The notes beneath the pieces were generated by a model. The model ran no database searches, had not been told where the DNA came from, and saw only the letters and a program-made list of their open reading frames with translations. 64,000 bases of DNA from Cladorrhinum sp. PSN259 (Eukaryota > Ascomycota > Sordariomycetes > Sordariales > Podosporaceae), in contig MU867091.1 of NCBI GenBank assembly GCA_033725935.1, positions 186,001-250,000 of the forward strand, read 5' to 3'. Shown here piece after piece: positions 22,909 through 34,323 of this stretch; the first letter of the stretch is position 1, and each line of letters opens with the position of its first letter. Both the position numbers and the translations under genes were made by a program.

Positions 22909-24003
22909 ATGTCCAACCCAACAGCAGACTTTGTCAAGGAGCGTAAACCAGCACCGGCACCGGCAAAGGGCATCCTCAAGAAGCGTCCAGTCTCCTCCAA
23001 ACCAGAAGAACCAGAACCAGAACCATCATCAACCACAACAATCTCCTTCAACGCACCCACGGGCGAACCCCAAGACCAAGAACCGATAACGGGCTTAACC
23101 CCCTCACAAGCCTCGCGAATCCTCCAACTCGCAAAAACAGAACTCATCAAACCCGCCATACCCCTCGCAACCTTTGAATTCCTCTGCACCCTTCCCCTCT
23201 CCCCATCAACTTCCGCGTCCTCCCCAACGGCAGCAGACACCGCTCTATTTCTGTCCCACATCTCAGCATTTACACCAGCCGAGTACCTTGACCTGATAGA
23301 AGAGCGCAACTGCCTCAACAAATGCGGCTACACGCTCTGCCCGAAACCAAAGCGCAACATGCGTGGGGAGTTCAAGATCCATCAGAACGGGGTCGCCAAA
23401 ACGGCAGACCTCAACAAGTGGTGCAGTGATGAGTGCGCGCTGAGGGCGCTGTACATCAAAGTACAGCTTGATAATCCTAGTTATGTGAGGAAGAACGGGG
23501 AGATGGTTGTCAAGATCGAGTTGAGGGAGGAGAAGAAGAGTAGAACCATAGCAGCTACTCCAAAACCTACAACTACAACATCAACACCGGCCAAAGAGGA
23601 CGAAGAAAAGCTATCCAAGGATCTGGCCAAGTTGGATCTCAACACCGACACACCGCCCAAACGTAACCAGACTGAAGAGGAGGTACTCGAGGAGAAGCTC
23701 TCCGGTCTCGAACTCACAGAGCAAAAGAAAGTGAGACAGATGGTTGGTGCTTTGGCTATTGAGCGCAATCGGCAAAGCAGTAGCAAGGTTGAGGTCAACA
23801 TCAAAGAGAAAGAGACTACCCAAACCCCTCAGGCGCCCTCAGTTTCGAAACCAAAGGATGCGCATCTCATGGTTGAAGGATACAATAGTGCCAGCAAAGG
23901 CAAGAAGCCTGAGCAAGATGAGGATGAGAGTGATGATGACGACGACGACGATGACCCCTTCCCTACTGTGAGGTTGGAAGTGATAAATATGGGCAAATCT
24001 TGA
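22909..24003 (+). CDS. rtr1: RNA polymerase II CTD phosphatase Rtr1/RPAP2
   Basis: Single-exon, 364 residues. Rtr1/RPAP2 removes Ser5 phosphate from the Pol II C-terminal domain in the transition from initiation to elongation and helps Pol II enter the nucleus. The RTR1 zinc domain is clear: Cys135, Cys139 and Cys144 lie in ERNCLNKCGYTLC and Cys172 and Cys176 in NKWCSDECALRAL, with YIKVQL following as in the family. The N-terminus is Lys/Pro-rich with GILKK. The C-terminus is charged and low complexity, ending in an Asp run and a short hydrophobic tail (PTVRLEVINMGKS). The ATG at 22909 is the first in frame. Confidence 0.9.
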   Translation: MSNPTADFVKERKPAPAPAKGILKKRPVSSKPEEPEPEPSSTTTISFNAPTGEPQDQEPITGLTPSQASRILQLAKTELIKPAIPLATFEFLCTLPLSPSTSASSPTAADTALFLSHISAFTPAEYLDLIEERNCLNKCGYTLCPKPKRNMRGEFKIHQNGVAKTADLNKWCSDECALRALYIKVQLDNPSYVRKNGEMVVKIELREEKKSRTIAATPKPTTTTSTPAKEDEEKLSKDLAKLDLNTDTPPKRNQTEEEVLEEKLSGLELTEQKKVRQMVGALAIERNRQSSSKVEVNIKEKETTQTPQAPSVSKPKDAHLMVEGYNSASKGKKPEQDEDESDDDDDDDDPFPTVRLEVINMGKS

Positions 24004-24563
24004 GAAGATCATATATTTGCTCATGGACGGGCGTTTACAAAGGCTGGATTTGGAAAAAAAATAAAGAGATACCCGTAGATATGTTACGATATTTACACAC
24101 ATTTTGTACGTAAAGTGGTGGTGCTCGACTTACCGTGAATCCTTCATGACATCTTGTATATCAGAATTTTACAACGGACCGGAGGGACAAGACTGGCCTC
24201 ACACCAGTTTGGCAAGTACCACAGTCCCATCCCAAACCCGATTCCGCAAACACATTTGATTCTCACCATATCCAAAGGATAGGCAAAGAAGAAAAAATTG
24301 GCAATCAAGCCATCATCCTCGGCATTACCCGCAGGAATCCGGCGACACCTTGTGTTGGGGCAACAGATCTTGTTATTCTTCTAAGATCAGCTGAGTATCC
24401 CGCTTTTGTTCCTCCCCTTCTCTCACTACCTCAAAACCCAATTCGCCATGCCGTTATTTTTGTCCATGCCGTTTCCGAATAAAATCGTCGTGAGATCAAG
24501 TTCGTCGTTTTTTTCGTTCTTGTCCACCAACCAGCAACTCTTTCCATTTCAGAAAAGAATCGC
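24004..24563. other. Convergent rtr1/rps17 3' region
   Basis: About 0.56 kb of converging 3' flanks. An A-run and AATAAAG just after the rtr1 stop could serve as its polyadenylation region. Nothing else was recognised. Confidence 0.65.
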
Positions 24564-25149
24564 TTAGTCGCGGCGGGGGCGGTCACCACCGAAGCGACGG
24601 GGGCCACGCTCAACGGCGGGGTTCTGGGTGACGGGGACGACATTGACGGGGATGGAGTCGAACTATGTTTGCTGTCAGCAAAAAAACAAATTTTCCCACA
24701 AGCCTGGATAAAAGTGAAGAGAGAAAACTTACGCCGAGGTGCTTAAGGAGGTCCTTGGTCTCGGTATCGACATCGAGCTGGCCGCTCTCGGAGTTCTGGG
24801 TGAAGTCGAGAGCAGAGACCTCGGGAACGTACTGATCCTTGCGCTCGCGCTCCTCCTCCTGGAGCTTGAAGGAGATACCGCGGACGGGACCACGCTGGAT
24901 ACGCTTCATCAAGTGGGTGGTGTAGCCGGCAATCTTGTTGCGGAGGCGCTTGGAGGCGATGATGGCGATCTCATCGCAGACACTTTTTTTTGACTCTGTC
25001 AATATTTTCCTCTTCCCAAAGTCCAGAGTCGTTTAGGGAGGGAAAACTTACCGCTTGTTGGTCTCGAAGTCGAGGGTCAACTTGGGGTAGTACCGCTCAA
25101 TGATGACCTTGGCGGACTTCTTGACGGTCTTGGTGCGGACGCGACCCAT
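24564..25149 (-). CDS. rps17: 40S ribosomal protein eS17 (Rps17)
   Basis: Three exons, 25149-25052, 24982-24733 and 24662-24564, encode 148 residues. The introns are 69 nt (25051-24983) and 70 nt (24732-24663), both GTAAGT with AG acceptors, and both junctions restore conserved sequence: DFETNK to RVCDEIAII, and LLKHLG to FDSIPVNVVP. The body MGRVRTKTVKKSAKVIIERY and KIAGYTTHLMKRIQRGP is diagnostic of eS17, a small-subunit protein of the cytosolic ribosome. The C-terminus is short and Arg/Gly-rich (GPRRFGGDRPRRD). The third exon could instead start at a CAG nine bases upstream, but that breaks the usual FDSIPV alignment. Confidence 0.95.
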
Positions 25150-25800
25150 TTTGGCGGTTTGGTTTTGGTGGTTGGAGGTTGGTGAAAAAGAGGAAGAAAA
25201 AAAATTGAACCTTACCGGAGGGAGTTGACGACGAAGGGGTGGGAAGCTCACTCGACACACAGGAAGAAAATCGAGGCGGAGAGGTCGGTGGTGTTGCACC
25301 AAACTTTTTGCGGCAGTGATTGCAATTGTGGGGTGTGCTGGTCTGTGCGTTAGGGCTGCTCTTGCAGGGGTGAGGTAGCTGTGGAGTGGGGAACTTGTCA
25401 GTTGTGTGGCTGCTCGATTGAATGTGGCTAAGGTTGAGTGGCTTGCCAGTTGAGATCCAAGAGGCACTCTCATGGAGTGTCTCTAAACTGTTTCCGATAC
25501 CTCGTTGGAAATGAGGATTGTATTTCCCAATATGTATAATCTTTAAGAAAGTCAACTATTCAGAAACCAGTCCAGACAGCTACCTCTTCATGTCCTGAAA
25601 GCCCCATACCATTTGGCTTGTGGGGACGTTCTTTTACCAATGGAAAGCTCAGCACCATACTTTGGAAAGAGCAAACGAACATAACGCTTAAAAATTGTAC
25701 AAGTTTTAATTTTACACAAGAGATGTCGTAAAATAGTGTATATAGCTTCTCATTTACACATCTCGCCCCGACCTTAAACTTTTCTCCTTTTGTTTTCAGT
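25150..25800. other. rps17 promoter and mrp51 3' flank
   Basis: About 0.65 kb containing the rps17 leader and promoter and the 3' end of mrp51. A GTAAGG near 25216 looks like a donor in the leader, but no AG follows before the rps17 ATG, so a leader intron is not supported. Confidence 0.6.
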
Positions 25801-27183
25801 TCAAAGCCTCAAGTCAACCTTGTTCATCGTCATGGGAGCAGCATACTGTCGTCTGAGCGCGATGTTGTTGAGCGGCAGAGTCTCTACCCTCTCAGCCCTC
25901 TGTTGCCCGAAAATGCCATCGCCATCGCCAAGTAGCTCCTTAGCAATAAGCTCAGCCTCAATACCAGCGTTGCCGGCCGACGTCGTCTCGACGTTGAGGA
26001 GAACCTTGCCGTTGGAATCAACAGTCACCTTCTTTGGCTGCACCCACATCTTGTTACCGCCATCGATCTCGGGGCTGATGTTGTCAAGGATGCCACCATA
26101 GTTCTTGTTGTTTAGTCTGATATCACCCAGCGTCGTTTGAGCAACGAAACCTGCAACACCAATGGTGGCAGGAGTGTGGTTGGCGTTCCTGCGGGGTCGG
26201 ATGATTCTCGCTTGAACGGGCTGGTGCTCCTTCTGTGGTCCGTAAAGAGGATGGTTATCCATATATTTGTCGGTGCGCAGGTAGCTGATACCAGCCGAAG
26301 GATGGGTACAAGGAGGGCCATGTTCTGCGTAGGGGTTCGTGGTGACTGCGAAGGTCTCCTTAGTTTTGATGGTTTGAATTGCGATCTCAGGAGGCTTCAA
26401 CGGAGCGAGATCGAGGAAGTTGCCAACCATGGCGTAGAGATGATGTTTGTGTGCCCGCAACTTTCGCAAGTAATCGGTAAGCTCCTCCTCGGTAACATCG
26501 GCCGCTGTGACGGGCTTCCGCTCGCTTTCAAGCTCTCCTGCATCCAAGGCCCGGGCTGCGGCTGCGGCGTTTTGCTCTTCGGCAATCTTCTCCTTGAGGA
26601 ATCCCCGGAAAGCCGTCCGCTTCGGCCGCACTGTCTTGCTCAAGTACTGTTTGAAATCACCTTCCGTCATGCCAGCTAACCAGGGGCCGGTAAACTTCCA
26701 CCGTTGATCAATATGTTCGGCGCGGTCTTTGGGCGCAATGTCGGTATTGTCGATCTCGTTTTCAAAGACTGACACTTGGTATACTGGCGACACCCTGTAT
26801 GAAGGATCGGTGTTGCTCCTGCGGGTGACTACGGGGAGGTGGAGTTCTTGGAACTTGCGCAGCGTCAGACCATGGTCGGCAGCCGAGGTGAAGTCGGTGA
26901 TCTGTTCGATGGTGTCGATGGCCTTGACTCTCAGCATGGGGTTCGAGCTCTTGATGGTTGACTTGAGAGGAAGGGGCCGCTTCAAACCCCAGTCTCCTCG
27001 TTTCCGGGACGAGCTGAGGGTGGTGATGACCTGATGGGTCGGGAAGGCAGTGGTCGAAGTCATCGAGTTGAAGCTGGAACTCGCCGTGTCCTGGTTGGCG
27101 GGGCCGGGAATTGGCGCAGGCAGCGAGAACATCCGTGAGGCGCGAAGGAGCGCGCCTCCGGGAGACACGCTCCTAGCGACCAT
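25801..27183 (-). CDS. mrp51: Mitochondrial small ribosomal subunit protein Mrp51 (bS1m family)
   Basis: Single-exon, 460 residues. Mrp51 is a protein of the mitochondrial small ribosomal subunit needed for translation of mitochondrial mRNAs. The family hallmark SSRKRGDWGLKRPLPLK is near residue 58. It is followed by the conserved stretch SNPMLRVKAIDTIEQITDF and, later, GPPCTHPSAGISYLRT and GVAGFVAQTTLG. The N-terminus (MVARSVSPGGALLRASRMF) is basic and lacks acidic residues, consistent with a mitochondrial presequence. It lies between rps17 and qtrt1, all on the same strand but with separate spacing, so no shared transcript is implied. Confidence 0.85.
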   Translation of the reverse strand: MVARSVSPGGALLRASRMFSLPAPIPGPANQDTASSSFNSMTSTTAFPTHQVITTLSSSRKRGDWGLKRPLPLKSTIKSSNPMLRVKAIDTIEQITDFTSAADHGLTLRKFQELHLPVVTRRSNTDPSYRVSPVYQVSVFENEIDNTDIAPKDRAEHIDQRWKFTGPWLAGMTEGDFKQYLSKTVRPKRTAFRGFLKEKIAEEQNAAAAARALDAGELESERKPVTAADVTEEELTDYLRKLRAHKHHLYAMVGNFLDLAPLKPPEIAIQTIKTKETFAVTTNPYAEHGPPCTHPSAGISYLRTDKYMDNHPLYGPQKEHQPVQARIIRPRRNANHTPATIGVAGFVAQTTLGDIRLNNKNYGGILDNISPEIDGGNKMWVQPKKVTVDSNGKVLLNVETTSAGNAGIEAELIAKELLGDGDGIFGQQRAERVETLPLNNIALRRQYAAPMTMNKVDLRL

Positions 27184-27478
27184 CGTGAGTACAGATTAGG
27201 CCAGAGGGCTCTGGCAGTTGTTGGGAGGGGTGGCCGTTGAGGTTTCGGGTTTGGAGCAGCGCTGATCCGAGAGCGACTCGACCGAGCACAAGCAAGCTGG
27301 GAAATTTTGGAGCTTCCAGGTTTGATTGACCAATGGCCGATCGACAGCCCACCTCAGATGCCAAGCCGAACAGCATGCATCAACCCTAACTCCTCAAATC
27401 CATATCAGGAAACTCAACTACTTGTCAATCACCTTGATGAGTTCTTCAACAGTTGATTCTTTCTTTTAAGGTCATGTA

Positions 27479-28792
27479 TCATGTCTCTAACAAATCTACT
27501 CCAACTCCTCGCAATGCATTTACAGCCCATGAAGGGTAATCATTCTTATCCGCATACAGCCCCGCAAAGAACTCCTTGATAAACGCCGGGAACCTGTCGG
27601 CAATGATGGCCTCTCTGGCCTTGCCCATCAGATTCAACTGATACCATACATTGTGGATGGTCAAAAGATGTGCCGCCACCGTCTCCTTGGCAGCATTGTG
27701 GTGGATGAACGCCCTGGTAATGCCCAAGGCCCCTTCTTCTTCAATGGACCTGCAGCACGGGCAGCCGCAGTTGTCCTCTATCGGACCATAATCGGCAGCA
27801 TACATCTCGCGCTTCATGTTGAGCACACCATGTTTTGTGATGGCATTGCCAAACCGGGCAGTTCGTGTGGGCCAAACACAGTCAAACATGTCTGCCCCTA
27901 GTGCAACACTGACTACCAGATCTTCTGGATATCCAATACCCATAACATAGCGTGGCTTGAGTTCTGGGAGCAGTTCGGTGCAGGTCACTACCACCTTGCA
28001 GAAGTCGTCCTTTGCTTCGCCGCCGCTGAGACCACCAATGGCAATACCAGGGGTATCGCGAGCGACCATCTCCCGGCAGCACTCACGGCGCATTTCTAGG
28101 TCCAATCCACCTTGAATAATGCAAAACAGATTCTGTCTCTCGGGGTATTTGTGCGCAGCAATGCAGCGGTCCAGCCAGCGCACACTGCGCTCCATTGCTT
28201 CCCTCATGCGCGCCTTGTCTGGGTGCGTGGTCACAAGAACATCGTCAAGCTGCATCATGATGTCGGATCCGATCGAGTTTTGAAGGCTCATCGAGTGTTC
28301 GGGGGTCAAAAGCATGGGGCTGCCGTCGTGTGGTGAGAGGAAGCGCACACCTTCTTCGGTTACGTTGGCCAGCTTTAGAAGTGAGACCATCTGGAAACTG
28401 AAAATGGGTTAGCTATTCCTCTCCATGCAGAAACTGGAAAAGAATACCTACCCGCCACTATCTGTGAGGAGGTTGTGATTCCATCCTTGGAACTTGTGTG
28501 CGCCGCCTACGGCATCTAGGACTTCTTGGCCGGGTTTGAGGCCGAGATGGTATGTGTTATTCAAACAAAGACGGCATCCTGTCCCTTCGAGCTGTTCGGG
28601 GGTGAGACCTTTCAGGGAAGCTTGTGTCGCAACTGGCATAAATATTGGGAGGTTAACTTTGCCGTGGGGCAGAGTCAGGATCGATGCGCGCGCTCTCGTG
28701 GTGGAACATTTTCCGATCAGCTCAAGGGTGAGGGCCGCCGATGATTGCGATCTGGGCAATGTAGAAGCCATTCTTCGTGTCGCCGGCAACAT
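27479..28792 (-). CDS. qtrt1: Queuine tRNA-ribosyltransferase catalytic subunit (QTRT1/eTGT)
   Basis: Two exons, 28792-28452 and 28397-27479, with a 54-nt intron (28451-28398), encode 419 residues. The enzyme exchanges guanine 34 of tRNAs with GUN anticodons for queuine; in eukaryotes it pairs with QTRT2. The splice restores the active-site run DSGGFQMVS, with Asp111 as the likely proton acceptor. The catalytic nucleophile is about Asp286 in MFDCVWPTRTARFGNA. Zinc ligands are in NCGCPCCR (CXCX2C, from about residue 324) plus the His of LLTIHN near 362. A second in-frame ATG at 28771 (MASTLPRSQ) is an alternative start; the longer N-terminus could target mitochondria. Fungi cannot make queuine, so the enzyme depends on salvage; many yeasts have lost it. 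Confidence 0.93.
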
Positions 28793-30726
28793 TGGGTGCT
28801 TTTTGTCGCGGTAGGTACCTAGGTCGACATGCGCCGCCCAAAGGCTGGCTGCCCATTAATTGTTTGAGTGCCCCTCGAAAATCCACCGCCAAGCATGGAA
28901 ATTCTCCAAGAAAATTGGGGTCTTCTTGGCCATCTCCACTACCCCTCCAAACGTTCTGGAACTCCCGTCAACGTTCCCCCACACAATTCCTAGTTTCCCC
29001 CCATCTTTGACTTGCTGCACTTGCATCTTGAAATTGACAGCCAACATCAATCTTTCCGGTCTCATGGGATGCCAAGGCTTCCCGTCACATATGCCCAAGA
29101 CGATATATATTAGCTTAGGTTCATCATATTCACTCAAACCCTGGGTCCTCCAAAACTTCTCGCAATAAAATCCAGACATCTATCTACCGTTGTGTTACAC
29201 GGCATTTTCCAAGTCCAAAATATATATGTAACTAATCCATCAGACTACCGAAAGGGCTATTGGGCAGTAACATGTCCTTGTTGCCTTTTCTGCCGTGTCA
29301 ATTGGTCTCGGTAGGCCCGAAATGAAAGGAACAATGCAAACATTAACCATGTTGCTTACGGCGCCAATTGACAGTTGCCATTTCTCAGTGATATGTGTGT
29401 TTGGGAGACCTCGCCGGATATTATCTTCTCAGACATGCATGTGTGAGATATTGCCCGGAATATACTCTGGTTACCTTGAATAAGGATTTTTGATCGTTTG
29501 TTTTTGTCGTGGGAGGTGCCCCTTTTGCCCCTTTCCGCTCCATTTTCGTATCGACTCATCTTCCATCCACATCCTCCCTGCTTCGGGCCCAGCCCCTTGC
29601 ACATTAAATGACCCAGGCAAATGTCATCTGAGAGACCCAAAACGTTTAAACCGAAATGTCACCCTGGTGGCATAAGCCCATCTGTCAAAAACTGGAATCA
29701 AGGTTTCGAGAACAAAGTCACATTCAGAAAGATCGACCGCCAGTTGGGATGGAATACGCTAAAAAATAGCGGGTCTTGTGAGCGACAGCAGCAGGGCCAT
29801 GGCGGGCGTTCCTACTTCCAACCCAACGACGTGGGCTCACTTGGCGACGGGGGCTGGCGAGAACGTTTGGATTCTGGACGTGCCTCTAAAAATCATACGA
29901 CGCCTGGATTTTTATGCCGGTAGTCATCGTCTCATTCCCACGGACGGCCCGCGTGCCTGTTTTCGTTGCACGGTTTAAAATCCTTTCCTTTCAAATTTTT
30001 CTCGAATTCGGTAATGCATCCGATATTTTCCTTGGCCAGATTAGCCTGACGTTTTTTCCTTTTTCCTTTGCGCGTGCAGGCCGTGAATGTGCGCAAAAGA
30101 CGGACCAAAATACTACACACTCACACACGTAAAGCGCAACGTCACTCTATCTTCATCGCATCACTGATTGGCGACGCCAAGGGGGGTTCCAAGACCTGGG
30201 CTTCACGGCGCGTTCAATGTGTTCAAGGCTGTGAGGTTTCTGGCCAAACAGGCACGGCCCACACCAACATGTCCAAAGGGGTGTGTTGAGACCTGGCCAA
30301 CCTTTTCCTTGTTTTCTGTTTCTCTTTTCTGCTGGTTGCTATCATTGAATGGGGCCGAGGACAGTTTCCTCCTCTGCATGAGAACACAGAGAGGCCCCGT
30401 GGTTTGTCAATTTGACTAATAAATCCGTGATTTGACAAGTTTTGTCACGATACCACCATCTCCTTCTCCACTACCACTGGCTTTTAAAGGGTCCTACCAC
30501 ATCTGGTCGCCGGCTTGGCCAGTTTCGTTCTGTGCTTATAGTTATTCTACTACCCGGCGGGGATACCAGGTGTTCAATTTTTCTTCCTTCCTCGTATATA
30601 TCTCCCTAGTCGGTCTCGACAACGGAAGGGGACACATTTTTTGCTCTTTATCTCGGAGCTCCCCTCACTCCCTTTCTCCATTGCTCTTCCTCCCTCTTCT
30701 CTTCCATATCAACAACTTTTATCAAC
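28793..30726. other. Divergent qtrt1/2EXR intergenic region, 1.9 kb
   Basis: Holds two promoters and long leaders. Pyrimidine-rich sequence precedes the 2EXR start. Several short frames exist on both strands, but none shows a known family, a good start context with sustained codon bias, or consistent introns. Confidence 0.6.
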
Positions 30727-31506
30727 ATGGAACACCAAATACATCAAGAGATGGAGGCCTCATTCCCAGACGGCAGCCTCACCCTCACCACCACCACCAC
30801 CACCATGACCAAACACACACCAACAGACTTCCATTACTTCCCCTACCTCCCAGCAGAACTCCGCCTCCTAATCTGGCGCCTCGCCCTCCAACCACGAGTG
30901 GTAACGCTCACCCGTCTATCCCTGCCCCTAACCTCACCAACCAAACCTCCAATAACCCTCTCGATCTGTCGGGAATCCCGCCTCGAGTCCTTGAGGTTCT
31001 ACATTTCCCTATCCCAAAACAAGATCTACTTCCACCCGACACTGGACACGCTCTACATCCCTCGCTCGTCGGGAGGATTCCTGGGTTACTCAGACACGGC
31101 CCGTGATTTTTGCAGCACCCTAAAGATTCCCAGTCTCGACAAGATCCAAAAGGTCGCTGTTGATTTCGTGAGTCCCGAGATCAGGAGGGAGTGGGAGGCG
31201 TACAGCAAGTTTTGTCTGGTCAAAGGGTTCAAGGGATTAAAGGAGGCCGGGTTAGTTATTGGTCAGGAAACAACATCACAGGATGAAGATGGCGGAATGA
31301 GCTTGAACTTGAGAGAGCCTAGGGGGGATAAAGAGGGTGTCGTCAGGATAATGGAGATTGTCAGGGAGAGCTTTAGGGTTGAAGGTGTTGGTGAGGACGG
31401 GAAGAGGTGGGAGGTTGAGGAAGGGGTTGCTAGGGATGAGTGGGGCCGGTTTGAGATTGATACGGGGTTGGAGTTGAGGCCTCTGGTTAGGGTTGTTAAG
31501 GTGTAA
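30727..31506 (+). CDS. 2EXR domain-containing protein
   Basis: Single-exon, 259 residues. The 2EXR domain is common in filamentous fungi, and its members are mostly of unknown function. The signature is at about residues 36-62: FHYFPYLPAELRLLIWRLAL, with the following PRVVTL. The next conserved element, SICRESRLESLRFY at about 78-91, matches the usual second motif. NKIYFHPTLDTLYI fits the family's beta region. The rest is charged and Glu/Arg-rich. The start has a good context (CAACATGG) after a pyrimidine-rich leader. No signal peptide or membrane segment is seen. Confidence 0.82.
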   Translation: MEHQIHQEMEASFPDGSLTLTTTTTTMTKHTPTDFHYFPYLPAELRLLIWRLALQPRVVTLTRLSLPLTSPTKPPITLSICRESRLESLRFYISLSQNKIYFHPTLDTLYIPRSSGGFLGYSDTARDFCSTLKIPSLDKIQKVAVDFVSPEIRREWEAYSKFCLVKGFKGLKEAGLVIGQETTSQDEDGGMSLNLREPRGDKEGVVRIMEIVRESFRVEGVGEDGKRWEVEEGVARDEWGRFEIDTGLELRPLVRVVKV

Positions 31507-31976
31507 TAAGTGAAGGAAGGGGGAGGCTGGTGGTTGTGATGTGAGTGTGGGAGATGATTATTAGCTTTGACTTTGGGATTAGTGATTAAGGGGGCGAAGC
31601 TATTTGAAGACGTTCTTTGCGGCTCTTGTTTAAGAGAAGCAGTACTACGTTACTCGGCAAGGCCCCATCAAATTGGGAGGCGATTGATTGGTTATGGGGT
31701 GTACGATTACATTTCATCGTGTTGCTTCTTTTTTTTTTTTTTTTTTTTTTTTTGTTCAGGTGGTTTTCAATCATTTGGGGGAACACTCATCTTTTAGGAT
31801 ACTGGAAATCATGGAAAGGGTCAATTAGAAGGAATCATTGGGTATATATGGGCACATGTATATCTTCCATATTTTCAAATCAATTCCATCATTATTCATA
31901 AACTTTCTTTACAGATCATTATCAGCCGGTACCACTATGATTAGATCCAATCCAGGTTCTCGTCGTCATCTCATCA
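31507..31976. other. Convergent 3' region with poly-T run
   Basis: About 0.47 kb between the 2EXR gene and the GPI-protein gene, with 25 consecutive T at 31729-31753 and A/T-rich sequence. Nothing else is supported. Confidence 0.65.
31729..31753 (+). repeat. Poly-T run of 25
   Basis: Twenty-five consecutive T between two converging genes, about 220 bp after the 2EXR stop. Confidence 0.85.
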
Positions 31977-33116
31977 TCAGATAGCGTAAAGGAATGATAC
32001 GACCACAGCAGCAGCCCAAGCAATAACACCGGGGACAACCACCCCAGAAGCAGAGTTTCCATCACCGGGCCGTGATGAAGTAGTAGCAGGACCATTGGCA
32101 CCGGCATTGGTCCCGGTGGATGCAGACTCACCACCTCCTCCACTAGCAGTTGGCGTCAAGCTGATCCCACCCAAACCATTCGTACCCGTGGCGACGATAG
32201 GCGTGAAGACAATCCCCCCACCCGCACCGCTTGTGGGGGTGGAATGCAACGGATTGGCATCGCAGAACGTTTGAAGGATGGAAACAACTGCAGAACCCCG
32301 TTAGTTGGTACCTCGCCTTCAGTAACCAAAAAAACTTTTTTAAAAAAAACTTACGATCATAATCCTGGGTAGCAGCCGTCTTAGCAAACGGAGCGCAACT
32401 ACTGGCGTAATCCTCAATCGAAGTATTCGGATCTCCGGCTGCATCAGCACAAAGACAGGAGGCAACCACGTAGTCGCGGGCGGTCGAGAAAGCTGCGCCC
32501 ATCTTTGAGGAACAGGACCGGAGGAGGACAGCAACTGATGTACAAGCTGGAGGCGCGGTGGTGCTTATCACGCGAGTAGTGGTGGTAGTTGCAATTGGCC
32601 CCCCTCCCCCGATCAGTGTGGGACTGGCCGCTGCTCCACGAGCGCAGAGACCTGTCCCCAATGCTGAACAGGCGTCCCAGAGTTCGGACATTGCTGGAAG
32701 TGGTATTGTCAGTATCACATCCAAAGAGGTAAGACGGGCGGGGGAATCATACCCGAGTAGATGGTACTTTGAGCCGGTAGCGCATTGGAGACATATGAAG
32801 CGCAAGAAGAGTAGATCGGGTACAAAGCGGTGCTTGAAAAGCAGCAAAGACAATCTCTTACGCTAGCAACCGGCGCGGTGGCCTCGAGGACACCGCGATT
32901 GTCGCAGTTTGAGAAGACGGCATTGGCGACGGAGCAGGCAGTAAGTCCCGGGTTGTTCGTTTGTTGCTGCTGGGCACCGATTACCTCGGCCTCGAGGTTT
33001 TGAGGGGGGACAAAGGTGAAGACCTCTGTCTTGACTACGGATACTTCGACAAAGTCGTCAAGAAATGCTTGGGAAGCTTGCGCTAGGGCAAGGGCAACGA
33101 GAAGTCTGTGAGCCAT
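31977..33116 (-). CDS. GPI-anchored cysteine-rich surface protein with duplicated six-Cys module
   Basis: Three exons, 33116-32753, 32693-32355 and 32287-31977, encode 337 residues. The introns (59 and 67 nt) have GTATGA/GTAAGT donors and CTGAC/CTAAC branch points. The N-terminus MAHRLLVALALAQASQA is a signal peptide. The C-terminus has a Gly/Ser/Thr/Asn-rich region followed by a hydrophobic tail (VVVPGVIAWAAAVVVSFLYAI), a typical GPI-attachment signal, so the product should sit on the plasma membrane or cell wall. Two copies of a cysteine module are visible: Cys 61, 71, 89, 91, 105, 130 and Cys 172, 182, 201, 203, 221, 243, each with a CLC triplet. The Cys spacing does not match the CFEM domain. 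I do not recognise a named family. The start at 33116 is the first ATG. Confidence 0.85.
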
Positions 33117-34323
33117 TTTTGGGATGTGTATCACTGTATACCGGGTTGATGGCCGTCAAACAGCATGGAATCACATGGGAGAGGATGAAAGGATGTTATA
33201 AGTATATCGATGCAACCCCAAGGCTGAGGTCAAGTAATCAATAGTGACAAAAACAAACGACATCATCAGGCCAGAAACAAACGGGTGGCTGGATCATCAC
33301 ATCCCGATTCTCCTTTTGGGTGTGTGTGGTATGCCTATCTGCATGCAGTGCCAGGTTTCCGACAGGGGGGGGGGGGAAGTTGTGGATTCGCAGGAGAGCT
33401 GAGATGCAATATTGATAGCCAAGAGGATCTCCCCTCCCCCGCGTGCTTGTTACGACCTGCAGAAAGAAACAATAACCAACAGGGTGGCTAGATACCTGGA
33501 AAAACAGCTTTCGACAGTGCGGCTGAAGCTGTAGGTACCCAAGAACGTGGAGAGCCTTGCCTTAGGCGTTCCGCACTTCCGGATGCGACGGCAATAACAA
33601 TGCTTGGCGACGACGTCCTTGATGATGTCGAGATATCTCTCTTGGCGATAACGCCTGTCTCGTCTTTGAAGGCGCAGCTCTGATGGCCAACCCTGCATCC
33701 ATCGGCAATTGCACGAGAAGAAGAGAGGAAACAGCGGACTCCTTGCATCCTTCACGCTCCAGAAGTTCGGAACGAACCTGCCGGGGACCCTTGCGGTGGA
33801 TACTCATTGACAGATGGGTCTTTTTTAAAGAATTATCGAGCTAGGAATGCAAAAGAAGACTGACCCAATCCCCCGGAGTCACCCCTCCAAAAATCACAAA
33901 CCAGAGTTGGCTCTTCTCTTCGACCAGAGGGGGCGCCTTCCAAGTTTGTGACTCAGAATCAAAAATGGAAAGAAGCTCCTTCCCAGAGCTTCAGAGCTAC
34001 CCCGCCTTCCCGCTTTGAATCACGTGAAGTGGTACTTTGTTGATGACGTCTCTGCGTCGCGGACGCGTCTTTTGATTATGTTTGCGCCATGCCAAGGTGC
34101 AGTGGAGAAGCTTTAAATGTCCTAAACTGGATCTAATTTACACAAGGAAGTCCACTTCCCTTTTGGTGATGACTTCATTCCAAAGTAATTGAATGTTATG
34201 TTTACTCCTATATCCAAAGGTTGCCAAAACAACAAAATCAGGTAGAAGACACCATCACGACGGCCGCATGCCAATTGGCAATCCTGGCGCTCTGTGCAAA
34301 GACTGGTGATTTTGATCGCAATA
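33117..34323. other. Divergent intergenic region between GPI-protein and deacetylase genes
   Basis: About 1.2 kb holding two promoters. It contains a G-run at about 33364-33375. A minus-strand frame around 33488-33748 has a Ser/Ala-rich translation but no recognised family, so it is not called. Confidence 0.6.

Noticed and set aside
25150..25220. Leader intron in rps17 starting at GTAAGG
   Set aside because: No AG acceptor occurs between that donor and the rps17 ATG, so it cannot be a leader intron.
33488..33807. Possible small Ser/Ala-rich or Cys-containing gene on the minus strand
   Set aside because: Two overlapping frames are open, neither with a recognised family, signal peptide or splice support, and it lies in a divergent promoter region.
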